Of a stretch of 64,000 bases of DNA, positions 52,458 to 64,000 are shown in pieces. A program made the position numbers and the translations under genes. Under the pieces are notes generated by a model. It made no database searches. It worked only from the letters and a program-made list of their open reading frames with translations, and was not told the DNA's origin. Positions within the stretch are counted from its first letter, which is position 1, and each line of letters starts with the position of its first letter. The DNA is from Alphaproteobacteria bacterium (lineage in GTDB: Bacteria; Pseudomonadota; Alphaproteobacteria; Caulobacterales; Maricaulaceae): positions 19,264 through 83,263 of the forward strand of contig WGNG01000022.1 of assembly GCA_016124675.1 (NCBI GenBank), written 5' to 3'.

Positions 52458-55400
52458 GTGACCAAGGCTCTGGAGATCTGGATCGACCGGGGCGGCACGT
52501 TCACCGACATTCTCGCGCGTCATGGCGACGGGCGCCTCGAGGCGTTCAAGCTCCTGTCGCGGTCACCCGCCTATGAGGACGCCGCCAGCGCCGGCGTGCG
52601 CCGGGCGCTGGGCCTGGCCCCTGATGCGCCGATCCCGGCGGGCGCCCTGTCGGCGGTGAAGATGGGCACCACAGTGGCCACCAACGCGCTTTTGGAACTC
52701 AAGGGCGCGCGCACCCTGTTTCTGGTCACGCAAGGCTTTGAAGACGCCCTGACCATCGCCGACCAGACACGGCCGGACATTTTCGCCCTGCGCATTGACC
52801 GGCCCGCTCCGCTGGCGGCGCGGGTGTGCGGTATCGCCGCACGCGTGGCGCCCGGCGGGCCGGTTGTGGACGCGCTGGACGAGGACGCTGCGCGCATCGC
52901 GCTGGCGGCGGCCCGCGCCGAAGGCTTTCAGTCCGTGGCCATCGCGCTGATCAATTCGTATGCGAACAATGAACAGGAGCAGCGCCTCGCCCAGCTCGCC
53001 CGCGAGGCCGGATTTGAGCATGTCACCCTGTCCAGCGAAGCCAGCCCGCTGATCCGCCTGATCCCGCGCGCCTCCACCGCCGTGATCGACGCCTATCTCC
53101 AGCCCGTCCTGCAAGACTACGTCGCCCGCGTGGCCAGGGGCCTTGACGGCGCGCCGCTCTATTTCATGCAGTCGGGCGGCGGTCTTTCGGATGCGAATAT
53201 GTTTGCCGCCCGCAACGCCGTGCTGTCCGGCCCGGCCGGCGGCGTGGTGGGCATGGCAGCGACGGCAAAGGCCGCAGGGTTCGAGAAGGTCATCGGGTTT
53301 GACATGGGCGGCACCTCCACCGACGTGTCGCGCCATGATGGCGGCGATCATGCACGCACCGACCTTGCGCGCCTCGATGGCCGCGTGCTGCGCGCGCCGA
53401 TGCTGGCGGTGCACACCGTGGCGGCGGGCGGCGGATCAATCCTCAGCTTTGATGGCGAGCGCGCCCGCGTCGGGCCGCACAGCGCCGGGGCGGATCCGGG
53501 ACCGGCCTGCTATGGGCGCGGCGGGCCGGCGGCGGTGACCGACGCCAATCTGGTGCTCGGCCGCATCCAGCCCGACTGGTTCCCGCGCCTGTTCGGCCCT
53601 GGTCAGGATCAGGGCCTGGATGCAGGCGCATCCCGCGCCGCCCTCTCCAAACTCGCTGACGCCATGGGCCTGCCCAGCCCCGAAGACGCTGCGGAGGGAT
53701 TCCTCGCTGTGGCGGTGGAGGCGATGGCCGGCGCCATCCGCCAGATCACCACCGCCGAAGGCGTAGACCCGCGCGGCTACGCGCTCAACGCGTTCGGTGG
53801 CGCGGGCGGTCAGCACGCCTGCCAGGTGGCCGACGCGCTGGGCATGACCACCGCGCTGATCCACCCCCAGGCGGGTTTGCTCTCGGCCTATGGCATCGGC
53901 CTTGCCCCCATCCGAGCCTTGCACGAGGCAGGACTGGAGCGGGCGTTCGATGCGGCCGGCCTGACGGCTGCACAGGACCAGCTCAATGCGCTGTCCCATG
54001 AGGCGCGCGCCAGCGTCGCCGAACAGGGCGGCGATAATATTCACATACGAACTGAATTGCGCCTGCGCGCCGCCGGCTCTGACACCGCGATCGCTGTGCC
54101 GGCGGGCGATGAGGCCGCGGTGCGCGCCGCCTTTGGCGAGGCGCACCGGCGCCTGTTCGGCTTTGCGCCGGAGGATGGCGCGGCTCTGATCCTGGAATCC
54201 GCCGCCGCAGCGGCCGAAGGCGCGCCGCCGGGCGCGGGGGCGCAGGCGGCCGGGCTGGCGCCGGCGGGCGCACCGTTGTCCCCGGCGGGCGAAGTGGAGA
54301 CACACAGCGCCGGACAGCGCCATGTCACGCCGGTATTCCGCCTCGGTGACATCGCGCCCGGTCACGCGGTCACCGGACCCGCCCTGATCGTGGATGATCA
54401 CCAGACCATTTTCGTCGATCCCGGCTGGGGCGCCGCGCGCAGCCCGGACGGCATGCTGGTGCTGACCCGGCAGGCGGACGCGGACGCTGCGGCCCGGCCC
54501 GATGATGACACGACGCAAGCCGACCCGGTGACGCTGGAGCTGTTCAACCGGCGCTTCATGGCGGTGGCCGAGCAGATGGGCGCTGTGCTCGAACGCACCG
54601 CCCACTCGGTCAACATCAAGGAAAGGCTGGATTTTTCCTGCGCCGTGTTCGACGCAAACGGCGGGCTTGTCGCCAATGCGCCTCACATGCCGGTGCATCT
54701 GGGCTCCATGTCAGCCAGCGTGCGCGCCGCGCTGGACGCCCATCCCGATCTGGGTCCGCGCGACGCCATCGCCCTCAACGCGCCGTGGAATGGCGGCACG
54801 CATCTGCCGGATATCACGGTGATCCAGCCTGTGTGCGACCGCGACGGGACGCGCCTGTTCTTCGTGGCCGCACGCGGCCATCACGCCGATGTGGGGGGGA
54901 TCGCGCCGGGCTCCATGCCGCCGTTTTCCCGCACGATCGAGGACGAGGGCGTGGTGATGGACGCGGTGCGCATCCTCAAGTACGGCCGGTTTGACACCGA
55001 GGCGGTGCGCGCCGCGCTGCGGGCTGGACGGTATCCCGCCCGCAATCCCGATCAGAATATCGCCGATCTCAAGGCCCAGCTCGCCGCCTGCGCCGCCGGC
55101 GGGCGGGCGCTCACCGGCATGGTCGCGCGCGAGGGCGTGGCCAAGGTGCGCGCCTATATGGGCCATGTGCAGGACAATGCCGAGCGCGCCGTGCGCCGGG
55201 TCATCGGCGCGCTGGAGGATGGCGAAGCGGAAATGCACATGGATGGCGGCGGCGTGATCCGCGTGGCGATCCGCGTTGACCGCGGGCTGCGCGAGGCGGT
55301 GATTGATTTCACCGGAACCAGCGCCCAGCTGAGCGATAATTTCAACGCCCCCGGCGCGGTGGCGCGCGCCGCCGTACTCTATGTGCTGCGCTGCCTGGTC

Positions 55401-56060
55401 CAGGACGTGATCCCGCTCAATGAAGGCTGCCTGAAACCTGTCCGCCTGATCATCCCGGAAGGCAGCCTGATCGCGCCGCAGCCGCCGGCCGCTGTCGTCG
55501 CAGGCAATGTGGAAACCAGCCAGCTGATCGTGGATGCGCTGTTCGCCGCCACGGGCCGCCTGGCGCCCAGCCAGGGCACCATGAACAATCTCACCTTCGG
55601 CGATGACCGGCGCCAGTATTACGAGACGATCTGCGGCGGCGCCGGCGCCGGCGTGCTGAGCGATGGCCACGGGTTTGACGGCGCGTCGGGCGTGCACACC
55701 CACATGACGAATTCACGCATGACCGACCCGGAAGTGCTGGAATTGCGCTATCCGGTGCGCATCCTGGCCCACCGCCTGCGCCCCGGATCGGGCGGCGCGG
55801 GACGCTGGCGCGGCGGCGACGGCACGGTGCGCCGCATCCAGTTCCTCGAACCCATGGAGGCGGCGCTCCTGTCAGGCCGGCGCAGCGTCGCCCCGCCAGG
55901 CCTCAAGGGCGGCGAAGCGGCCCTGCCCGGCGCCCAGCGCCTGATCCGCAAGGGCGGACCGGTCGAAACCCTGCCCGCCCTGTTCCGCGTCGACGTGGAA
56001 GCGGGCGATATTCTGGAGATCGAAACCCCGGGCGGGGGCGGCTGGGGCGAGCGGGCGTAA
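52458..56060 (+). CDS. 5-oxoprolinase / hydantoinase, fused A and B subunits
   Basis: This is a 1200-residue fusion. The HyuA-type ATPase half covers about residues 1-680: IWIDRGGTFTDILAR, VKMGTTVATNALLELKGA, GFDMGGTSTDVSRHDG, AGGGSILSFDGERARVGPHS and FGGAGGQHACQVADALGM. The HyuB-type half covers about 690-1200: PVTLELFNRRFMAVAEQMG, NIKERLDFSCAVFD, GGTHLPDITVIQPV and RPGSGGAGRWRGGDGTVRRI. It would cleave 5-oxoproline or a hydantoin with ATP, as in glutathione turnover. GTG at 52458 is preferred because AGGAG lies 6 nt upstream; the ATG at 52452 is too close to it. Confidence 0.9.
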   Translation: MTKALEIWIDRGGTFTDILARHGDGRLEAFKLLSRSPAYEDAASAGVRRALGLAPDAPIPAGALSAVKMGTTVATNALLELKGARTLFLVTQGFEDALTIADQTRPDIFALRIDRPAPLAARVCGIAARVAPGGPVVDALDEDAARIALAAARAEGFQSVAIALINSYANNEQEQRLAQLAREAGFEHVTLSSEASPLIRLIPRASTAVIDAYLQPVLQDYVARVARGLDGAPLYFMQSGGGLSDANMFAARNAVLSGPAGGVVGMAATAKAAGFEKVIGFDMGGTSTDVSRHDGGDHARTDLARLDGRVLRAPMLAVHTVAAGGGSILSFDGERARVGPHSAGADPGPACYGRGGPAAVTDANLVLGRIQPDWFPRLFGPGQDQGLDAGASRAALSKLADAMGLPSPEDAAEGFLAVAVEAMAGAIRQITTAEGVDPRGYALNAFGGAGGQHACQVADALGMTTALIHPQAGLLSAYGIGLAPIRALHEAGLERAFDAAGLTAAQDQLNALSHEARASVAEQGGDNIHIRTELRLRAAGSDTAIAVPAGDEAAVRAAFGEAHRRLFGFAPEDGAALILESAAAAAEGAPPGAGAQAAGLAPAGAPLSPAGEVETHSAGQRHVTPVFRLGDIAPGHAVTGPALIVDDHQTIFVDPGWGAARSPDGMLVLTRQADADAAARPDDDTTQADPVTLELFNRRFMAVAEQMGAVLERTAHSVNIKERLDFSCAVFDANGGLVANAPHMPVHLGSMSASVRAALDAHPDLGPRDAIALNAPWNGGTHLPDITVIQPVCDRDGTRLFFVAARGHHADVGGIAPGSMPPFSRTIEDEGVVMDAVRILKYGRFDTEAVRAALRAGRYPARNPDQNIADLKAQLAACAAGGRALTGMVAREGVAKVRAYMGHVQDNAERAVRRVIGALEDGEAEMHMDGGGVIRVAIRVDRGLREAVIDFTGTSAQLSDNFNAPGAVARAAVLYVLRCLVQDVIPLNEGCLKPVRLIIPEGSLIAPQPPAAVVAGNVETSQLIVDALFAATGRLAPSQGTMNNLTFGDDRRQYYETICGGAGAGVLSDGHGFDGASGVHTHMTNSRMTDPEVLELRYPVRILAHRLRPGSGGAGRWRGGDGTVRRIQFLEPMEAALLSGRRSVAPPGLKGGEAALPGAQRLIRKGGPVETLPALFRVDVEAGDILEIETPGGGGWGERA

Positions 56061-56065
56061 GCCCC

Positions 56066-58740
<2,675 letters not shown>

Positions 58741-58744
<4 letters not shown>

Positions 58745-58842
58745 TGTGTCCGGTTTTCCAGTTTGCGAAGGGCAGTTTCGGCGCGTGCAGACAGCGCTGC
58801 GCCGTAGACTTGGGGATTGGGATTGGCTTCGAACATCCCCAT
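58741..58842 (-). CDS. Tiny ORF between the two methionine synthase genes (33 aa)
   Basis: This 33-codon frame starts [20 protein letters not shown] and ends LRKLENRTQ. Its ATG overlaps the stop of the preceding 64-codon ORF (TGATG) and its stop overlaps the metH2 ATG (ATGA), so a ribosome could pass through all four frames. No family recognised. It may be a real small protein, a translation coupler, or the remains of a gene. An internal start at 58836 is also possible. Confidence 0.4.
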
Positions 58843-59036
58843 CAGATGTTTCCCCGCTCACGCAATGCGGCACGGTCCCCAGCAAGGCCCCTATCAAAAC
58901 GCCAACCAGCCGAGCGCAAGGCCATGAACGCTGCCCAAGCCGCCGACTGCTCTGCGGGCGACGCAGGCTCCAGGCCAGACGCGCTGGTGTTGCCGCTGTG
59001 ACCCAAGGGGGGCCTATGGGGGTTCTCGCCCATCAT
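58842..59036 (-). CDS. Small ORF between the two methionine synthase genes (64 aa)
   Basis: This 64-codon frame starts at an ATG overlapping the metH1 stop (ATGA) and ends in TGATG with the 33-codon ORF. Its middle reads [20 protein letters not shown] followed by AGWRFDRGL. No function or family recognised. Tight coupling on both sides argues that it is translated. Confidence 0.45.
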   Translation of the reverse strand: MMGENPHRPPLGHSGNTSASGLEPASPAEQSAAWAAFMALRSAGWRFDRGLAGDRAALRERGNI

Positions 59037-60094
59037 GCCAGTTCAAACGGTTCAAGGCCCGACAGGCGCATGGCCGGCGGGCGTTTGGCGATCTCGCGGG
59101 GGCGCCCGGCAAAGGCAGCCCTGGCGATGCGGGCGATATGGTCCGGTGTGGTGCCGCAGCAGCCGCCGACAATGTTCACCAGACCCGATTGCGCCCAGTC
59201 GCCGATGAAGCTGGCGGTCTCTTCGGGCGTCTCGTCATATTCGCCGAAGGCGTTGGGCAGGCCGGCATTGGGATAGGCCAGCACGCGCGTCTCCGCGATC
59301 CGGTTCATCTCGGCCACATAGGGGCGCAGCTGATCGGCGCCGAGCGCGCAGTTGAGCCCGATGGCCCAGGGCCGGGCATGGCGCACCGAGTTGTAAAACG
59401 CTTCCGTCGTCTGGCCCGACAGGGTGCGGCCCGACGCATCGGTAATGGTGCCCGAGAGCATGATCTCGATGCCCGGGTCCACCTTGCCCTCGGCGCGCAG
59501 GTCCAGCAGCGCCTTGATCGCCGCCTTGGCGTTGAGGGTGTCGAAAATCGTCTCGATCAGGAAGAAATCGACATACGGCGCCATGGCCTCGGCCTGCTCG
59601 GCATAGGCCGCGCGCACCTCGTCAAACGTCACGGCGCGATAGCCCGGGTCTTCCACGTCGGGCGACAAAGACAGGGTGCGGTTGGTCGGCCCGATGGCGC
59701 CCAGAACCGCCTTGGGCGAGCCGGTCTCGGCCTCCGCCGCATCAGCGGCCTCACGCGCCAGGCGCGCGCCCTCGCTGGCGATCTCGGCGGCCAGCGCCTC
59801 CATGTGGTAATCGGCCTGGGCGATGGTGGTGGCCGAAAACGTATTGGTTTCCACCATGTCCGAGCCGGCGGCGAAATACGCGGAGTGAATCTCGCGGATC
59901 GCGTCAGGCCGGCTCAGATTGAGCAGATCATTATTGCCCTGCACCGGGCTTTTCCAGTCGGCGAAGCGCTCGCCGCGATAGTCTTCCTCGGTGAGTTTGA
60001 GGCGCTGGATCATCGTGCCCATGGCGCCGTCGAGCACCAGAATGCGGTCGCGTCCAAGTTCTTCCAGCGCCTTGATGCGGTCTTTGCGTGTCAT
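59033..60094 (-). CDS. metH1: Methionine synthase, homocysteine-binding module
   Basis: This 353-residue protein corresponds to the N-terminal homocysteine S-methyltransferase barrel of MetH. Motifs: [52 protein letters not shown], and zinc cysteines in [11 protein letters not shown] and [14 protein letters not shown]. It works with metH2, which supplies the folate and B12 domains. The ATG at 60094 was chosen as the first family-like start ([16 protein letters not shown]). It follows metF by 4 nt. Confidence 0.94.
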   Translation of the reverse strand: MTRKDRIKALEELGRDRILVLDGAMGTMIQRLKLTEEDYRGERFADWKSPVQGNNDLLNLSRPDAIREIHSAYFAAGSDMVETNTFSATTIAQADYHMEALAAEIASEGARLAREAADAAEAETGSPKAVLGAIGPTNRTLSLSPDVEDPGYRAVTFDEVRAAYAEQAEAMAPYVDFFLIETIFDTLNAKAAIKALLDLRAEGKVDPGIEIMLSGTITDASGRTLSGQTTEAFYNSVRHARPWAIGLNCALGADQLRPYVAEMNRIAETRVLAYPNAGLPNAFGEYDETPEETASFIGDWAQSGLVNIVGGCCGTTPDHIARIARAAFAGRPREIAKRPPAMRLSGLEPFELA

Positions 60095-60098
60095 CAGG

Positions 60099-60989
60099 TC
60101 AGGCCGCCTTCGCAGGTTCAGGTTTGACGCCCAGGAGCGCGCAGGTCGCGAGCGCCAGCTCGGCGCGGTTGAGCGTGTAGAAATGGAACTGGTCAACGCC
60201 GCCGGCTTTCAGCGCATGGCACAGATCAGCGGCGATATGGGCGGTGACCAGCTCGCGGGTCTTCTCGTCCTCGTCCATGCCGTCGAACACGCGGTCGAGG
60301 CGGTCCGGGATCGAGGCGCCGCAGAGCTTCGCCATGCGTTTGAGGCCCTTGAAATTGGGCTGCAGCATGATGCCGGGCACGATGGGAATGGTGATCCCCG
60401 CCGCGCGCACCGTCTCGACATAACCCAGGAACACGTCGGCATCGAAGAAGAACTGGCTGATCGCGCGCGTCGCACCATTGTCGATCTTGCGTTTCAGGTG
60501 ATCGATATCGGCCTGCAGGCTGGCGCTCTCGGGGTGCTTTTCCGGGTAGCAGCCCACGGAAATCTCGAAATCGCCAATGGCGCGGATGCCCGCGCTGAGA
60601 TCAGCCGCATTCTCATACCCGCCCGGGAAGGGCGTGTAGCGCTCGCCTATGCCCTCGGGCGGGTCGCCGCGCAGCGACACGATATGGCGCACGCCGGCAT
60701 CCCAGTAGCTGCGGATGACATCGTCAATCTCGGCCTTGGTGGCGGACACGCAGGTCAGGTGCGCCGCCGGCGCCAGTCCGGTCTCGTCCACGATGCGCTT
60801 GACCGTGCGGTGGGTGCGCTCGCGCGTCGAACCGCCCGCGCCATAGGTCACCGAGACAAAGGCCGGGCCCAGCGGCTCCAGCCGCGCGATGGACTCCCAC
60901 AGACGCGTTTCCATGTCTTCCGTCTTGGGCGGGAAGAATTCAAACGAGACGCGGGGCGTCGCTGAATTTTCAACGGCTTTGGCAGACAT
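60099..60989 (-). CDS. metF: Methylenetetrahydrofolate reductase
   Basis: This 296-residue FAD enzyme forms 5-methyl-THF, the methyl donor for the downstream methionine synthase. Motifs: [70 protein letters not shown] and a [11 protein letters not shown] block. It is the first gene of metF-metH1-orf-orf-metH2. The promoter at 61038-61066 overlaps a perfect palindrome, suggesting repression by a methionine-cycle regulator. Confidence 0.96.
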   Translation of the reverse strand: MSAKAVENSATPRVSFEFFPPKTEDMETRLWESIARLEPLGPAFVSVTYGAGGSTRERTHRTVKRIVDETGLAPAAHLTCVSATKAEIDDVIRSYWDAGVRHIVSLRGDPPEGIGERYTPFPGGYENAADLSAGIRAIGDFEISVGCYPEKHPESASLQADIDHLKRKIDNGATRAISQFFFDADVFLGYVETVRAAGITIPIVPGIMLQPNFKGLKRMAKLCGASIPDRLDRVFDGMDEDEKTRELVTAHIAADLCHALKAGGVDQFHFYTLNRAELALATCALLGVKPEPAKAA

Positions 60990-61028
60990 GAACGGCTCCG
61001 GTCAAACCCCCGGCGCGCGCCGGACGAT

Positions 61029-61066
61029 ATAAAGATATCTTTATGCGATTATCCGAAAAGGTTCAA
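61029..61066 (-). promoter_or_regulatory. metF operon promoter with 16-bp palindromic operator
   Basis: ATAAAGATATCTTTAT at 61029-61044 is a perfect palindrome. On the minus strand TTGAAC (61066-61061) and TAAAGA (61043-61038) make a -35/-10 pair with 17 nt between, so the palindrome covers the -10 box, about 40-55 bp before the metF ATG. The form resembles ArsR-family sites; SahR, which controls methionine-cycle genes in many proteobacteria, is a candidate. The regulator gene is not in the window. Confidence 0.65.
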
Positions 61067-61172
61067 CGGCCCCTTCGCGCATGCGCGTCCACATGTGCGG
61101 ACCGGCCGCGCGCGGTTGACACGGGCGCGATATGATCCAGTAACAGCCTCGCTGTTTCGACCCGGAGACGTC

Positions 61173-61898
61173 ATGCGCCCTGCCTTGTCCGCCATCCTGT
61201 CCGTCCTCGCCGCCGCATTGAGCCTCACTGCCTGCGCGAGCGCGCCGGACGCGGTGAATGACCCGTTCGAGCCAGTCAATCGCGCCGTCCTGGGCTTCAA
61301 TGCCGCCGCTGATCGCGCCGTCATCGGCCCCGCCGCCCGCGCCTATGGCGAGTACACGCCCGGCCCGGTGCGCGCGGGCGTCGGCAATGTGCTGCGAAAC
61401 CTGCGCGAGCCTGTGATTTTCGCCAATCTGATCCTGCAGGGTGAGCCCGGTCCGGCCGCCGATACCGCTTTCCGCTTCGCCGCCAACACCACGGTGGGCC
61501 TCGGCGGCCTGTTCGATGTGGCCGGCCGCGAAGGCGCGCCGCGCCACGACGCTGATTTCGGCCAGACCCTGGGCGTGTGGGGCGTGGGCGAGGGCCCGTA
61601 TCTCGTCCTGCCTTTCCTCGGCCCGTCCAATGTGCGCGACACGGGCGGGCGCTTTGCTGACCGCTACGCCCATCCGTTCAACTGGAGCACGAACGAACCG
61701 TCAGACGCCGTGCGCTGGACCGAACGCGTCTTGCGCGTCGGCGAGATCCGCCTGGAGCTGGAGGACAGTTTCCGGCAGATGGCGGGCGAGGGCGAGCCGG
61801 GCGGCCCGGTGGCCGGCGATCCTTATGTCACCCTGCGTGATATCTGGCTTGCCCAGCGCCGCGAGGAGATCGACGCAGCCCGGGCGGGGCGCGATTAG
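61173..61898 (+). CDS. mlaA: MlaA (VacJ) family outer-membrane lipoprotein
   Basis: This 241-residue protein has a lipobox (SLTAC, Cys20) and the MlaA core: DPFEPVNRAVLGFNAAADRA, GVGNVLRNLREPVIFANLIL, FRFAANTTVGLGGLFDVAGR, DFGQTLGVWGVGEGPYLVLP and PSNVRDTGGRFADRY. MlaA removes phospholipids from the outer leaflet of the outer membrane and passes them to the Mla system. GGAGA lies 6 nt before the ATG. A TTGACA box at 61116-61121 may be its -35. The other mla genes are not in the window. Confidence 0.92.
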   Translation: MRPALSAILSVLAAALSLTACASAPDAVNDPFEPVNRAVLGFNAAADRAVIGPAARAYGEYTPGPVRAGVGNVLRNLREPVIFANLILQGEPGPAADTAFRFAANTTVGLGGLFDVAGREGAPRHDADFGQTLGVWGVGEGPYLVLPFLGPSNVRDTGGRFADRYAHPFNWSTNEPSDAVRWTERVLRVGEIRLELEDSFRQMAGEGEPGGPVAGDPYVTLRDIWLAQRREEIDAARAGRD

Positions 61899-62217
61899 CG
61901 CTTCGGTTCAGGGCTCCGGCGGGCCCTTCATCTGCCCCGCTTGCGGGAAGGGCAACCGCACTCGGCCCCGGGTCAACCCCCTTGGCTTGCCAAGGCGTGA
62001 AGGGCCCTTTGCGGTCAAGTCTCCCCATCGCTCCAGGCTGGAAGATCCCGCAAGGTGATCGCAGGCTGTCAGGGACGGCCCTGCGGGCCGCCCGTCCTCA
62101 AGCCGCGATGAACCGGCGCGGTTCAGTCAGATGCTCTGGCCCACCCCCCGCAAGCGCGGAGAGACAGACATCTGCGGCCCCCTTGGCTCCCTGCGGGTCG
62201 GGAAGGCAGACCGCCCC
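61899..62217. other. Gene-free region with inverted repeats
   Basis: No credible gene is seen in this 319-bp gap between mlaA and ettA. It contains a 10-bp inverted repeat GGGCCCTTCA (61921-61930) with TGAAGGGCCC (61998-62007), and a small hairpin CTTGGC-TT-GCCAAG (61981-61994). These could act as a terminator for the convergent genes, but no U-run is obvious. Confidence 0.5.
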
Positions 62218-63882
<1,665 letters not shown>

Positions 63883-64000
63883 GAGCGGGGGCGCTCCCTT
63901 GTATGACGAGCCGGAAGGAAGGATCGCGCCAGCCTATACCGGATCGCGCCCGCAAGGCGCAATCGGGGCGGACGGTTGCAGCGGCGTTCTGGCAGGCGGA
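63883..64000. other. Upstream region of ettA; no gene seen
   Basis: These 118 bp to the window edge contain no frame with a family match. They presumably hold the ettA promoter, but no convincing -35/-10 pair stands out. Confidence 0.4.

Overview
The window is GC-rich chromosomal DNA from an alphaproteobacterium. A Caulobacter-like dimorphic group (Maricaulales or Hyphomonadaceae type) fits best. The pointers are a full-length CtrA cell-cycle regulator whose promoter is crowded with GANTC (CcrM-type) sites, a neighbouring flagellar fliI-fliJ pair, a methionine synthase split into two genes, and a long dcw cell-wall/division cluster. This placement is inference; there is no rRNA in the window to test it.

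Layout. 1-5.8 kb (all minus): start of cysE, a Nudix hydrolase, an RND efflux permease and adaptor, and a TetR regulator whose likely operator overlaps the efflux promoter. 5.9-25.9 kb: scattered metabolic and envelope genes: nitroreductase, membrane proteins, M28 and M3 lipoprotein peptidases, an SBF-family transporter, an amidohydrolase, free methionine-R-sulfoxide reductase, a YHS/DoxX-like pair, queE-queC, cutA, a hybrid histidine kinase, lipoproteins, def, an acetyltransferase, a sugar dehydrogenase and a TPR protein. This part carries two families of palindromic dispersed repeats. 26-31 kb: ctrA, fliI-fliJ, and two secreted-protein genes, one a LytM/M23-like protein with a Pro/Glu-rich stalk.

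31.0-47.7 kb is the dcw operon on the minus strand: mraZ-rsmH-ftsL-ftsI-murE-murF-mraY-(murD position)-ftsW-murG-murC-murB-ddl-ftsQ-ftsA. Most junctions are 1-13 nt overlaps. A triple TGGGA MraZ-type operator precedes it. The protein in the murD slot is recognisably MurD-derived but has lost the ATP-binding and catalytic motifs. There is no ftsZ after ftsA. These are the most unusual points of the window.

47.9-64 kb: an Xre/RES toxin-antitoxin pair, RNase P RNA, an AmpD-like amidase, a DMT transporter, a DjlA-like co-chaperone, a fused 5-oxoprolinase/hydantoinase, the methionine-cycle operon metF-metH1-(two tiny ORFs)-metH2 behind a palindromic operator, an MlaA lipoprotein and the ABC-F protein EttA. 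I saw no tRNA, CRISPR array, prophage or insertion-sequence transposase.
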